This document shows positions 8,742-18,323 of a DNA stretch of 64,000 nt, piece after piece. The notes under the pieces are model-generated. The model saw nothing but the letters and a program-made list of their open reading frames with translations, had not been told where the DNA came from and made no database searches. The translations under genes and the position numbers were made by a program. Source of the DNA: Palsa-504 sp963769715 (lineage in GTDB: Bacteria > Actinomycetota > Actinomycetes > Streptosporangiales > Streptosporangiaceae); NCBI GenBank assembly GCA_963769715.1, contig CAVYNE010000029.1, positions 124,001 through 188,000 of the forward strand. Direction: 5' to 3'. The stretch's first letter is position 1, and every line of letters starts with the position of its first letter.

Positions 8742-11537
8742 ATGCCCGGCCCGGGGGTGATCGTGACGGAACGCGTGGTCGAGTGGCTTTCAGGGCTGCC
8801 CGCGGAGGTGAGCTCGCTGGTCGGGCGAGGGCCGCAGATCGCTGCGGTCTTGGATGGCCTGCGGGCGTCCCGCGTGGTGACGTTGACCGGCCCGGGCGGG
8901 TGCGGTAAGACCCGGCTGGCGCTGCGGGCGGCGACGCTGGCCGCCGGCGGCTTCGAGGATGGCGCGCGGCTGGTCGAGCTGGCCTCCCTCACCGATGCCG
9001 CGCTCGTTCCGGCGGCTGTCGCCGAGGCGCTGGGAGTTCCGGAACGAGACGCCGCCAACCCGATGGCGGGTGTCGTGCGGGCGCTGGCCGGCCGCGAGCT
9101 GCTGATCGTGCTCGACAACTGCGAGCACGTCCTGGGAGCGGCTGCCCAGGTGGTGGTCATGCTGGCCGGGCAGTGCCCCCGGGTGCGCGTCCTGGCCACC
9201 AGCCGGGAACGCCTAGACGTGCCCGGCGAATTCGTCTTCCCGGTGCCGCCGCTGGAACTGCCGGAGGACGGGTCGGTCCGCGCGGTGGCCGCGTCGGAGG
9301 CCGGGAGCCTGTTCGTGGCCCGGGCCCGGGCGGCGAGCCCCACGTTCGCGCTGACCGCGGGTGACTCGGCTGCGATCGCGGACGTGTGCTCCCGGCTGGA
9401 CGGCATGCCGCTGGCTATCGAGCTGGCCGCGGCCCGGTGCCCGGCGCTCGGGCCCGCGCAGCTCGCCGCCCGGCTGGAGGGCCACCCGGGCCTGCTGGCC
9501 GGCGGCGCCGCCCGGCCGGGACGGCACCGCTCCCTTGAGGCGCTGGTGTCCTGGAGCTACGACCTGCTCGGTGAGGCTGAACGGCGGCTGCTGGACCGGC
9601 TGGCGGTGCTGCGCGGCGGATTCGGTCTCGAGGTGGCCGAACGGGTCTGCGGCGGCGAGCCGCTGGCGCCGGAGGCGGTCGCCGGCCTGCTAGCGAGCCT
9701 GGCCGGCAAGTCGCTGGTGCAGGTCCAGGCCGGCCTGGTGGTCCGCTATGCGCTGTTGGAGACCGTCCGCCAGTTCGCCGCCGGGCGCCTGGCCGTCTCC
9801 GGCGAGGAAACGGCGGTGCACGCCCGCCTGCTGCGGTGGGCGCTGGAGGTGGCCCGGTCGGCGGAGGCGGCCCTGCCGGGCGCCGAATGGCCGCGCTGGT
9901 CCGCCCAGCTGTCCGGCGACCAGGCGAACATCCGTGCCGCGTTGTCCTGGGCGCTTGGCGGCGCTGAGCCGGAGGCGGGGCGGGAACTGGCCGCCCGGCT
10001 CGCCCGGTGGTGGATCGCCACCGGCCGGTACAGCGACGTAGGCCAGTTCCTGACCACGGCGGCCGACGTCCCGGCCGCGGCGGCTCCCGGCATCCAGGCC
10101 CGGGTGCTGCTCGGCATCGCCTGGTCGACGTACCAGCTTGGCGACAGTCCGCGCGCCGCGCCGCTGGCGGCCGACGGCATCGCCTGTGCCCGGCAAGCCG
10201 GCGAACCGCAGCTGGAACTCTGGGGCCGTAACCTGCTGGCCGGCCTGGCCTGGCAAGCTGGCGATGCCGAACAGATCGTGGCTGAAATCGAAGCAAGCAG
10301 AGCCATATCCGGCCAGGCCGATCCGGCGCTCGCGGCGCGGGCCGAGGTCCTGCTGGCCAACGCGGCCTGGCTGGCTGGCGACCTGGCTGAGCAGGAGCGG
10401 CATGGCCTGCTCGCGGCCGGGCTTGCCCGGACGGCGGCTGGCGGGGAAGGGCTCGCCCTCGCGCTGATGGTCTCCTCGATCGCCGCGATCGCCGGGGCAG
10501 GCATCCAGGCCGCCACCCTGGCCGCCCTCGACGAGGCCGCGGACCTGACCGCGGCGCATCCGGACCGCTTCACCGAAACGGTCATGCGCCACTGGCGGGC
10601 GCGGCTGTTCGCCACCCTGGGACAGCTCGACGCGGCCGAAACGGAGCTCGGGCTGTGCTGGGCTGCGGGACGAAGCGGAGCCGTCCGGCTCGTGGAATTC
10701 CTCGGCCCGATCTGCGAGGCTCGTATCGCCGCCGCCCGGGGCGACGCCACGGCCGCCGTCGGCGCGCTCCGCCGGGCCGCTGACGGCGGGCGCCGGGTCG
10801 GGAGCGTCATGTTCGTTCCTGCCAACCTGGCTCACCTGGCATGCGTGGCCGCCATCGCCGGTGACGAAGCTACGGCGGCCGACGCCGTGGCCGAGGCGCG
10901 TGCCGCGCTGGGCAGGCGCCGCCAGGCGATCACCGCGGCCGCGCTGCGCTACGCCGAGGGCGTCATGGCCTGGCACCGGGGCGAGCTCGCCGGTGCCGAG
11001 CACCTGGTCCGCGAGGCCACCATGCAATGGCACCGGTACAGCGACCGGATGGACGCCTGTGACGGAATCGAGCTACTCGGCGTACTCGCCGCCGCCCGTG
11101 AGCGGTTCCCCGACGCCGTACGCCTGCTAGCCGCCGCCGAAGCGGCCCGGCAGCCTCTGCTGTACCTGGCACCCGGATTCACCGCCGCACGCGCCGCGGC
11201 CGCACGCGCCGTCAGCCAGGCCCTCGGCGACGACCGCTTCACGCAGGCGTGGGAAGAGGGCCAGGGACTCAGCCTGGACGACGCGGTGGCCTACGCCGCC
11301 CGCAAGAGCGGCGGCCGCAAACGACCCGCCACGGGCTGGGCCAGCCTGACCCCCGCCGAACTGGAGGTCGTCCGCCTGGTCAGCGAGGGCCTGCGAAACG
11401 ACGCCATCGCCCGGCGGCTGTTCATCGCTCCGGGCACCGTCAAGGTGCACTTGTCCCACATCTTCGCCAAGCTCGGCATCGCCACCCGCGCCGAACTCGC
11501 CGCCCAGGCAGCCGCCCAGGACCTGACCGCCAGATGA
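8742..11537 (+). CDS. Large ATPase/TPR transcriptional regulator with C-terminal LuxR HTH (copy 1)
   Basis: A 931-residue regulator. The N-terminal nucleotide-binding domain has Walker A GPGGCGKTR and Walker B LLIVLDNCEH, then a conserved winged-helix region (SLEALVSWSYDLL) as in AfsR/SARP-like STAND ATPases. A long Ala-rich helical-repeat middle follows, and the end is a LuxR/NarL DNA-binding domain (LTPAELEVVRLVSEGL through GTVKVHLSHIFAKLGI). The start is uncertain: ATG 8742 or GTG 8757, neither with a good ribosome site. It is read divergently from the cupin-hydrolase operon and is the obvious candidate to control it. A close paralogue lies at 13259. Confidence 0.85.
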   Translation: MPGPGVIVTERVVEWLSGLPAEVSSLVGRGPQIAAVLDGLRASRVVTLTGPGGCGKTRLALRAATLAAGGFEDGARLVELASLTDAALVPAAVAEALGVPERDAANPMAGVVRALAGRELLIVLDNCEHVLGAAAQVVVMLAGQCPRVRVLATSRERLDVPGEFVFPVPPLELPEDGSVRAVAASEAGSLFVARARAASPTFALTAGDSAAIADVCSRLDGMPLAIELAAARCPALGPAQLAARLEGHPGLLAGGAARPGRHRSLEALVSWSYDLLGEAERRLLDRLAVLRGGFGLEVAERVCGGEPLAPEAVAGLLASLAGKSLVQVQAGLVVRYALLETVRQFAAGRLAVSGEETAVHARLLRWALEVARSAEAALPGAEWPRWSAQLSGDQANIRAALSWALGGAEPEAGRELAARLARWWIATGRYSDVGQFLTTAADVPAAAAPGIQARVLLGIAWSTYQLGDSPRAAPLAADGIACARQAGEPQLELWGRNLLAGLAWQAGDAEQIVAEIEASRAISGQADPALAARAEVLLANAAWLAGDLAEQERHGLLAAGLARTAAGGEGLALALMVSSIAAIAGAGIQAATLAALDEAADLTAAHPDRFTETVMRHWRARLFATLGQLDAAETELGLCWAAGRSGAVRLVEFLGPICEARIAAARGDATAAVGALRRAADGGRRVGSVMFVPANLAHLACVAAIAGDEATAADAVAEARAALGRRRQAITAAALRYAEGVMAWHRGELAGAEHLVREATMQWHRYSDRMDACDGIELLGVLAAARERFPDAVRLLAAAEAARQPLLYLAPGFTAARAAAARAVSQALGDDRFTQAWEEGQGLSLDDAVAYAARKSGGRKRPATGWASLTPAELEVVRLVSEGLRNDAIARRLFIAPGTVKVHLSHIFAKLGIATRAELAAQAAAQDLTAR

Positions 11538-11739
11538 CCTGACGGCAAGACACCGCCCGCTGTCGCGCCGTCACACCCGGTCGCGCCGAAGATCATCAGC
11601 CGCCAGAAGAGGGAGTTCTACGCGTACGGACGGTGATGGCAGGGCCACTGCCCTGGATCGCGGGGCCTGTCAGGAATACGTAGCAGTACGGAGATGACCT
11701 ATCCGCCTTTCATGGCGAACATGCATCCAACGTGGCGGT
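11538..11739. other. 3' flank shared with the second regulator copy
   Basis: No gene. The first 60-70 bases after the regulator stop (ACACCGCCCGCTGT, CGCCGTCACACCCGGTCGC) recur with few changes after the paralogue (16021-16085). The duplicated segment therefore includes this flank. Confidence 0.6.
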
Positions 11740-12217
11740 CTAGGTGCCGGCGTTGATCAGCGCGGTGATGGCCGGGTGGCGGCGGAGCTTGTCCAGGCAG
11801 CGGCGGCGGCTCGGCCCGATGCTGCCGACCGGGACGCCCAGGCTGGCGCTGATCTCCGCATACGACAGCGCAGGATCTTCGATGAGCAGGGCGAGCAGCT
11901 GCTGGCAGCCGGGGGATGACCCAGGCGGCCAGCGCATGACCAGCGTCGCGGGGTCTGCGGGCGGTGCGCAGGATGCGGCCGCATTCGCGCCGGGTGGTGG
12001 TGGCCAGCCAGCCGGGAAGCGCGGCCGGGTCGCGAATGTTGTCCAGCTGATCCACGAGCCTGAGCCAGACGTTCTGGGCGGCGTCTTCGGCGTCGGCGGC
12101 CTCCAGCCAGTACCTGCGACAGGGCGGCCTGTACCCGGTGCAGCAGGACTGTGTCCGCCGACAGTGACCGCACAGCAGACCTCGCCGATGAGCGCTGGCT
12201 GTGGTCCGGCTGGTCAT
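11740..12217 (-). pseudogene. ECF RNA polymerase sigma factor, broken
   Basis: Two minus-strand frames together resemble an ECF sigma factor. Around 11950-12110 region 2 is recognisable (DAEDAAQNVWLRLVDQLDNI, then LPGWLATTTRREC). In another frame, 11740-11910, region 4 follows (LLALLIEDPALSYAEISASL, then GSIGPSRRRCLDKLRR). The linker that should join them is out of frame near 11930, and the start of region 2 is also disrupted. I infer a pseudogene. It lies between the two copies of the duplicated regulator. Confidence 0.6.
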
Positions 12218-12442
12218 TACCGTTGCTGGAGCCAGGCCTACCTACAGTGCCGCTTGAGAGCATCATCCGGACCGCTGGGCCAGCCGTTCGCACGGGCATC
12301 CAGTGGATAACCTGCTCGTCTGTCGTGTTCGGGTGCTGTGCAGCCGGGCGGCTGCGGGCATGGCACCGGGTAGGCGCTGGCTGTATCGGGCTGTCTTGGC
12401 CTTGGCGCGCAGCCGCCGTGACCTGTGCCGATGACTGGGGAG

Positions 12443-12928
12443 TCAGCTGTGCTGCAGCACGCCGGAGTCCCGGGTTGGGTGACCGCCGCTGACGGTGGCT
12501 TCCATCGGGTGACGGGCGGCGGTGGGCCGGCGGCGCGGGTGCATGACGGTGATCCACAGGGCGGCCGGGTGGCCCAGGTAGTACGCGGGAGCGGTGTTCG
12601 GGTGGCGATCTCTCCGCTCCGCCTCGGCGGGGAAATGCCGGGCGGCGGACCCGTCCGTGCCGTCACGGCCATCATGGCTGCGCTGGAGGCTGTCGCGCCC
12701 GGCGCGGGATGTCACTGCGGCACTGCCGGGGTCGTGCTTGCCTTTGCCGTGCCAGGTGAGGGATTCGATGGCCCCGCAGAAGTAATGGCCGGCCGGGCAC
12801 CTGATCATGGCGCTTTCGACGGGCCCGTCGGTGGAATGCATGGTGAACCGGCACCTGACCTCGGCAGGCAGCCCGCATCGTACGGCGCCGTCGTGGTCCA
12901 GGTAGGCCGGGCAGTCAAGGAACATCAT
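12443..12928 (-). CDS. Conserved hypothetical protein with N-terminal Cys-rich domain
   Basis: A 161-residue protein. The first 60 residues form a compact unit with Cys at 6, 18, 26, 44 and 51 (FLDCPAYLDHDG, RCGLPAEVRC, IRCPAGHYFCG), suggesting metal binding or disulfides. The C-terminal half has a second motif, NTAPAYYLGHPAALWI, that I recall from other actinomycete proteins of unknown role. ATG 12928 and ATG 12925 are both possible; GAAAGG lies just upstream. It sits between the two copies of the duplicated regulator. Function unknown. Confidence 0.55.
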   Translation of the reverse strand: MMFLDCPAYLDHDGAVRCGLPAEVRCRFTMHSTDGPVESAMIRCPAGHYFCGAIESLTWHGKGKHDPGSAAVTSRAGRDSLQRSHDGRDGTDGSAARHFPAEAERRDRHPNTAPAYYLGHPAALWITVMHPRRRPTAARHPMEATVSGGHPTRDSGVLQHS

Positions 12929-12944
12929 CGTGGCCTTTCGTTAA

Positions 12945-13061
12945 TCACAGGGTCCGGGTGCAGGGACGGCTGCCGCAGCCGTGCGAGGCCGGCCGCGTGG
13001 ACAGCTTGGCCAGCCGGGGGTCATAGTGAGCACTGTCGGCTGGAGCGAGGGTGCGGTTCAT
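12945..13061 (-). pseudogene. Truncated copy of the gentisate-dioxygenase-like cupin (5' end only)
   Basis: ATG 13061 has a GGGAGGGA ribosome site and encodes MNRTLAPADSAHYDPRLAKL, nearly the same as the start of the cupin at 8631 (MSHTLAPADSSHYYQRLAEL). After about 22 codons the match ends and the frame stops at 12945. The stub is divergent to the second regulator copy, exactly as the full cupin is to the first. It is the edge of the duplicated segment. Confidence 0.75.
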
Positions 13062-13258
13062 CGGGTCCCTCCCGGATTGGTGGTGTGCCGGTGAGGAAAG
13101 ACTCGCGGTTCCTTCTCTTGGCAGCATCTGCCGAAGGAGGTATTTCCCGCCCGGCCAGGTCATATGAGGCGGTTAGCCGGGTCATACGAAGCGTGGTGCC
13201 TGGCCGGGACGGTTAAGGGGGTGCGCAGACGGCACGTCTTCCGCGGCGGCAGTCGGGG

Positions 13259-16009
13259 TTGCCGGCCGAGGTGAGCTCGCTGGTGGGCCGCGGCCCGGAG
13301 ATAGCTGCTGTGCGTGAGCGGCTCCGCGGCGGCCGGGTGGTCACGCTGACCGGCCCGGGCGGGTGCGGCAAGACCCGGCTGGCGCTGCGGGTGGCGGCGC
13401 TCGCGGAGGCGGGTTTCGGCGACGGCGCCCGGCTGGTCGAGCTGGCCCCGCTGACCGATCCGGCCCTGGTCCCGGCCGGCGTCGCGCAGGCCCTGGGCGT
13501 GTCCGAACGGGATGCGCCCACCCCGGCCGCCGGGCTGGTGCGCGAGCTGGCCGGCCGTGAGCTGCTGGTGGTGCTGGACAACTGCGAGCACGTCCTGGAG
13601 GCGGCGGCGGGCCTGGTGGCCACGCTGGTTGCCCAGTGCCGGCGGGTGCGGTTCCTGGCCACCAGCAGGGAACGCCTGGATGTTCCCGGTGAGCTGGTCT
13701 TCCCGGTGCCGCCGCTGGGGCTGCCGGCCGGCGGCTCGGCCGCGGCGGTCGCCGGATCTGAGGCCGGGGCGCTGTTCGCGGCCCGGGCCGGTGCGGCCAG
13801 CCCCGCCTTCGAGCTGTCGGCGCGTAACTCGGCCGCGGTCGCGCAGGTGTGCGCCCGGCTGGACGGCATCCCGCTGGCCATCGAGCTGGCCGCGGCCCGG
13901 TGCCCGGCTCTGGGTCCCGCTGAGCTGGCCGCCCGGCTGGACGGCCATCCCGGGCTGCTGTCCGGCGGTCCGGCCCGCCCGGGGCGGCACCGGTCGCTGG
14001 AGGCGCTGGTCGCGTGGAGCTATGAACTGCTCGATGAGGCCGAACGTCGCCTGCTGGCCCGCTTGTCGGTGCTGCGCGGCGGGTTCGACCTCGGTACGGC
14101 CGAACAGGTGGCGGCCGGCGGGCCGCTGCCGCCGGAGGCGATCGCCGGGCTGCTGGCCAGCCTGGCCGGCAAGTCCGTGGTGCGCCTGCATGACGGCGCC
14201 GCGGTCCGTTATTCGCTGCTGGAGACCATCCGCCAGTTCGCCGCCGGCCAGCTGGCCGCCTCCGGCGAGGAGACGGCGGTGCACCTGCGGCTGCTGGACT
14301 GGGCGCTGGACCAGGCCCGGTCAGCGGAGACGGCCGTGGGCAGCGCCGGATGGGCAGCGTGGGCCAGCCGCCTGTCAGCCGGGCAAGACAGCATCCGCGC
14401 CGCGTTGTCGTGGGCGCTCGGCGGGCAGGAACCCGAGACGGGACGGGAACTGGCCGCCCGGCTGGCCCGGTGGTGGATCGCCACCGGCCGGTACAGCGAA
14501 GCAGGCCAGTTCCTGACCACCGCAGCCGGCGTCCCGGCCGCGGCGGCTCCCGGCATCCAGGCCCGGATAATGCTCGGCGCGGCCTGGTCGGCGTTCCACC
14601 TGGGTGACAACCAGCGGGCGGCCCCGCTCGCCGCCGACGGCATCGCCTGCGCCCAGCAGGCCGGCGAACCGCAGCTGGAAGCCTGGGGCCGCAACCTGCT
14701 GGCCGGCCTGGCCTGGCACGCAGGCGACGCCGAGCAGATCGTGGCTGAAATCGAAGCAAGCAGAGCCCTGTCCGGCCAGGCCGATCCGGCGCTCGCGGCG
14801 CGGGCCCAGAGCCTGCTGGCCACGGCGGCCTTCCTGTCCGGCGACCTGGCCGGGCAGGCGCGGCACGGCAGGCTCGCGGTCGAGCTCGCCCGGACGGCGG
14901 CGAGCCAGGAAGGGCTCGCCCTCGCGCTGACCACCTGGGCGATGTCCGCGATCGCCGGAGCGGGCATCCAGCCCGCCACCATGACCGCGCTGGATGAGGC
15001 CGCGAACCTGATAGCGGCGCATCCGGACCGCTTCGCCGAGACGATCATGCGCCAATGCCGGGCCCGGCTGTTCGCCACCCTAGGCCAGCTCGACGCGGCC
15101 GAAACCGAGGTCGGATTGTGCTGGGCCGCGGGACGAGACGGCGCCGTCCGGCTGGTGGAATCCACCGGCCCGCCGGCCGAGGCCCGCCTCGCCGCCGCCC
15201 GGGGCGACACCGCGACCGCCATCGGCGCGCTCCGCCGGGCAGCCGACGGCGGGCGCCGCGTCGGGATCGTCATGTTCGTTCCCGCCGACCTGGCCGCCCT
15301 GGCGTGCATGGCCGCCATCGCCGGTGACCAGTCTACGGCGGCAGCCGCCGTCGCCGAGGCGCGCGCCGCCCTCGGCGGCCGCCGCCAGGCGATCACCGCC
15401 GCCGCGCTGCGCTACGCCGAAGGCGTCATGGCCTGGCACCGGGGCGAGCTCGCCGCCGCCGAGCACCTGGTCCGCCAGGCCACCGTGCAGTGGCACCGCT
15501 GCAGCGACCAGATGGACGCCTGCGACGGCATCGAACTGCTCGGCGTGCTCGCCGCGGCCCGGGAGCGCTTCTCCGACGCGGCCCGCCTGCTCGCCGCCGC
15601 CGACGCGGCCCGGCGGCCGCTGCGGTACCTGGCCCCCGGCTTCACCGCCAACCGCGACGCCGCCGCCGGCGCCGCCAGCCAGGCCCGGCACATCCTCGGC
15701 GACGACCGCTTCACCCAGGCGTGGGAACAGGGCCAGGGACTCACCCTCGATGACGCGGTGGCCTTCGCCGCCCGCAAGGGCGGCGGACGCAAACGACCCG
15801 CGACCGGCTGGGCCAGCCTGACCCCGGCCGAACGGGAGGTCGCCCGCCTCGCGGGCGAAGGCCTGCGGAACGACGCCATCGCCCGGCGGCTGTTCATCGC
15901 CCCCGGCACCGTCAAAGTGCACCTGACGCACATCTTCGCCAAGCTCGGCATCACCACTCGCGCCGAACTCGCCGCACAGGCAGCCACACAGGACCTGACC
16001 GCCAGATGA
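13259..16009 (+). CDS. Large ATPase/TPR transcriptional regulator with C-terminal LuxR HTH (copy 2)
   Basis: A 916-residue paralogue of the regulator at 8742, with the same architecture: Walker A GPGGCGKTR, Walker B LLVVLDNCEH, helical-repeat middle, and a LuxR HTH (LTPAEREVARLAGEGL, GTVKVHLTHIFAKLGI). Long blocks are identical between the copies, especially near 14690-14800 and in the last 400 bases. The only start I find is TTG 13259, because an in-frame TAA lies at 13214-13216; the first 15 or so residues of copy 1 are therefore missing. Its divergent cupin partner is reduced to a stub, so it may control the first copy's operon or have been freed for another role. Confidence 0.82.
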   Translation: MPAEVSSLVGRGPEIAAVRERLRGGRVVTLTGPGGCGKTRLALRVAALAEAGFGDGARLVELAPLTDPALVPAGVAQALGVSERDAPTPAAGLVRELAGRELLVVLDNCEHVLEAAAGLVATLVAQCRRVRFLATSRERLDVPGELVFPVPPLGLPAGGSAAAVAGSEAGALFAARAGAASPAFELSARNSAAVAQVCARLDGIPLAIELAAARCPALGPAELAARLDGHPGLLSGGPARPGRHRSLEALVAWSYELLDEAERRLLARLSVLRGGFDLGTAEQVAAGGPLPPEAIAGLLASLAGKSVVRLHDGAAVRYSLLETIRQFAAGQLAASGEETAVHLRLLDWALDQARSAETAVGSAGWAAWASRLSAGQDSIRAALSWALGGQEPETGRELAARLARWWIATGRYSEAGQFLTTAAGVPAAAAPGIQARIMLGAAWSAFHLGDNQRAAPLAADGIACAQQAGEPQLEAWGRNLLAGLAWHAGDAEQIVAEIEASRALSGQADPALAARAQSLLATAAFLSGDLAGQARHGRLAVELARTAASQEGLALALTTWAMSAIAGAGIQPATMTALDEAANLIAAHPDRFAETIMRQCRARLFATLGQLDAAETEVGLCWAAGRDGAVRLVESTGPPAEARLAAARGDTATAIGALRRAADGGRRVGIVMFVPADLAALACMAAIAGDQSTAAAAVAEARAALGGRRQAITAAALRYAEGVMAWHRGELAAAEHLVRQATVQWHRCSDQMDACDGIELLGVLAAARERFSDAARLLAAADAARRPLRYLAPGFTANRDAAAGAASQARHILGDDRFTQAWEQGQGLTLDDAVAFAARKGGGRKRPATGWASLTPAEREVARLAGEGLRNDAIARRLFIAPGTVKVHLTHIFAKLGITTRAELAAQAATQDLTAR

Positions 16010-16176
16010 TCTGGCGAGTAAGACACCGCCCGCTGTTCGCGCCGCCACACCCGATCGCAACCGAAGATGATCCGGCGCCGCCCGGACGAACTGGGGACCC
16101 GATCAGTAAGAGCAGGCTCTACGGCAGACCAGCTTCCCCTTGAACCCCAACCGCCCCAGGCACCGGAGGCCATCCT
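16010..16176. other. Duplicated 3' flank of regulator copy 2
   Basis: Noncoding. Up to about 16085 it matches the flank after regulator copy 1; beyond that no similarity to the first copy is seen. This sets the right-hand edge of the duplicated segment. Confidence 0.5.
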
Positions 16177-16491
16177 TCATCGGCTGTCTTCCAGGACTTT
16201 CCGGAGTTCCGCCGCCAGGCGCTGGTACTCATCAGGATCACGCCGCTTCACCGCAGCTAGGTCAGTAATCATCTGTTCAACCCGCTTCGCAGCCTGACGC
16301 GCTTTAATCGTCTCGATATCATTCCTTATCTCATCGAACTCCCGGACAGGCCGAGCACCGAGTGACCCGGTCGGCTGTTTCCTGATCAGTTCATCAAGAA
16401 CGTCCATGATACGGCCAAGCTGCTGGCCATAACTATGCGCTGCGACAATTTCCCGCTCCGTTTCAGGTGAGCTGGAATTTGCCTCAGTCAC
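16177..16491 (-). CDS. Hypothetical helical protein
   Basis: A 104-residue, charged, helical protein (TEREIVAAHSYGQQLGRIMD, VLDELIRKQPTG, EIRNDIETIKARQAAKRVEQ). I chose GTG 16491, which begins VTEANSSSPETERE, because it fits the style of small actinomycete proteins with the same GQQLGRIMD-like motif. The frame is open up to GTG 16653, adding a Trp-rich segment (AEWLAWWSWPW) that could be real. No ribosome site supports either start. The end is predicted coiled coil (LAAVKRRDPDEYQRLAAELR). Function unknown. Confidence 0.5.
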   Translation of the reverse strand: MTEANSSSPETEREIVAAHSYGQQLGRIMDVLDELIRKQPTGSLGARPVREFDEIRNDIETIKARQAAKRVEQMITDLAAVKRRDPDEYQRLAAELRKVLEDSR

Positions 16492-16653
16492 GTTAATGCT
16501 ATTCGCGAAGAGCCAGCCGGGAAGAATCGGCTGATCAAGTGCTTGCGGAGCAAAGGAGGGGGAAGAGCTGGTCCCAGCGCCCGCGACGTGCCACGGCCAG
16601 GACCACCATGCCAGCCATTCCGCTGGGCCAGGCGCCGCATCCATAGACGCCAC

Positions 16654-17168
16654 GATACGCTAGCCGGCCGGGCCAGAATACCCTGCAAGCAGCAGGCCGC
16701 CCGGCCTGCGTCACAACCCAGGCAGCGGATCCTTCCTCCACCGCAAGGCCGGAAAGGCTCCAGAGCACCGGGATGAGCTTGCGGATAGATCCGGCCACCG
16801 CCCTTGCACAGCCAAGAGCTGCGAAACACGTCACGCAGCGCAGTCGCGCCGCCCGACACGGCAGCCCCGATCAACAACGTCGCCACCTCTCAGTTTCTCC
16901 CCGCGGGCAACTGTCCTGCCACGACAGCATCACCAGTGACGTGACCGCGGCATGACCGAAGGTGGCGTCCTCGAGACTGGATCGTCACTGCGGTCCGGTG
17001 CGACTGGTCAGCTGGAGGCGCCGTGGGCAGCTGACCAGGGTTCTGCCGACAGCAGCACCCTCAGCACAGCACGGCCGCGTCGTGACTGAGCTGGCGCGCA
17101 TTATGCCGCAGGCGCGGACATCTGTCCGGCGCAGCAGCCCGGTCTTCGCAGCGCACCCGGAAACCGGC
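16654..17168. other. Gene-poor stretch
   Basis: No gene that I can support. Minus-strand frames between 16535 and 16886 contain hydrophobic runs (GSIRKLIPVLWSLSGLAVEE) without a convincing start or family. They may be remnants. Confidence 0.3.
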
Positions 17169-17548
17169 TCAGCGGGCCGACCGCCCGAGCAGCTTCTCGA
17201 TACTCCAGCGCTCGCGCTTGGTCGGACGGCCCGCGCCGCGGTCCCGGGCAGCCACCGCGACAGCCTCCTCGCGGGGCGGAGGGGGAGGGCTGTTGTCGAT
17301 GTAGCACCCGGCGGCAGCGGATGCGCTGACACGCTTGGTGATGACCTGCTGGACCACCACGACGCGTGCACGTCCGTCGCCGCGCAGCCGCACCTCGTCA
17401 CCGGCCCGTACGCGATGCGCGGGCTTGACCCAGACCCCGCTGACCCTGACGTGCCCGGCCCGGCAGGCACCGGACGCAGCCGAGTGGGTCCGGCCAGCCG
17501 CACCGACCAGATCCAGCTGTCCACCCGCCCAGCCTGATCACCTGCCAC
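17169..17548 (-). pseudogene. S4-domain RNA-binding protein (Hsp15/HslR-like), frameshifted
   Basis: The first minus-strand frame reads RVDSWIWSVRLAGPTR, the opening of an S4 RNA-binding domain (the RVDRWLWxxRxxKTR pattern). A shift near 17475 is needed to continue with GHVRVSGVWVKPAHRV, then RAGDEVRLRGDGRARVVVVQ, KRVSASAAAGCYIDN and RDRGAGRPTKRERW, the usual C-terminus of these proteins. Stop at 17169. One frameshift separates two otherwise good halves. Intact relatives bind stalled 50S-peptidyl-tRNA complexes or rRNA. A pseudogene unless the sequence has an error. Confidence 0.7.
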
Positions 17549-17894
17549 CCGGCAAACTGTAGTGCGGTACGCGCTCGCCGGCTCCGCCCAGCCTGACGTC
17601 TTCCACGAAGGGCTGGCGGTCAGCGGCCGGTGCGGGCGGGTTCGCAGGAGTTCTGGCGATACGCCCGAACGAAACGCTCACCCGCAAAGACTCAACGCTG
17701 TCAACGGCATCTGAATTCTGGATCTGGCTATTCAGCTTCCGTCGACAAACGCCGCCAGGGACTGAGCGACACTGTCCGCGGCAGAAGAGTAAGTTCTCCA
17801 CGCATGGTGGCTATGCATAATCACGCAAGCTGGTCAACCGCTCGTCTGGTCGAATCTGGGTTTAGCAGAAGCATCCCGAGCGTAGCCTACGTCC
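17549..17894. other. Intergenic stretch, no gene seen
   Basis: I see no coding signal. The base composition drops towards the right end, into the lower-GC gene that follows. Confidence 0.4.
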
Positions 17895-18323
17895 GTGACG
17901 CGCCAACCCAGACGGATGTCTATGCGTCTACCTCCTGTGAATGTCCCAGATAGGTTTGACCATACCTGGCAAGCGAGCAAAGATCAGTTGGCCAGGCTGT
18001 GGGCACATGCCCTCCTACAAGATGAGCTGTTCGTTCAACGTAGCAACTTCTTCCTAGTAGCTGAATCATTGCTCATTGTTGCTTATACAGGAATTTTTGG
18101 TCTATCGTTTGGCGTCCACGGGCGACCGCTGAGGTTGCGGGTGGCCGCGCTGGTCCTCGCCCTATTTGGGTGCTTGCTCACTGTCATCTGGGCGTTCATG
18201 AACGCTCGTCAAAGGCAAGTTCTCCTGGGTCTGCACAAGCGAGCGCGTGAAGCCTTTCCTGAGTTTCGACCCACCATTGAGCGGAAGCTGCCAGGAGGAC
18301 GCATCTCCGGCACCTTTCTATAG
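17895..18323 (+). CDS. Small lower-GC membrane protein, possibly frameshifted at its 3' end
   Basis: A 142-residue protein with a helical, charged N-terminus (DHTWQASKDQLARLWAHALL), a conserved-looking DELFVQRSNFFL stretch and two membrane spans (about residues 52-72 and 84-105). A stop follows at 18321-18323. Directly after it, in another frame ending at 18385, comes a third hydrophobic helix (LSIAFAVPVLAVIMWLIFVI). The gene may therefore have lost its last span to a frameshift near 18310. GC content is visibly lower than in its neighbours, which suggests transfer. The start is uncertain (GTG 17895, ATG 17916). Function unknown; the layout resembles small membrane effectors, but nothing here proves that. 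Confidence 0.55.
   Translation: MTRQPRRMSMRLPPVNVPDRFDHTWQASKDQLARLWAHALLQDELFVQRSNFFLVAESLLIVAYTGIFGLSFGVHGRPLRLRVAALVLALFGCLLTVIWAFMNARQRQVLLGLHKRAREAFPEFRPTIERKLPGGRISGTFL

Noticed and set aside
12425..13216. 263-codon plus-strand frame
   Set aside because: Antisense to the Cys-rich hypothetical gene and the cupin stub; no motif and no ribosome site.
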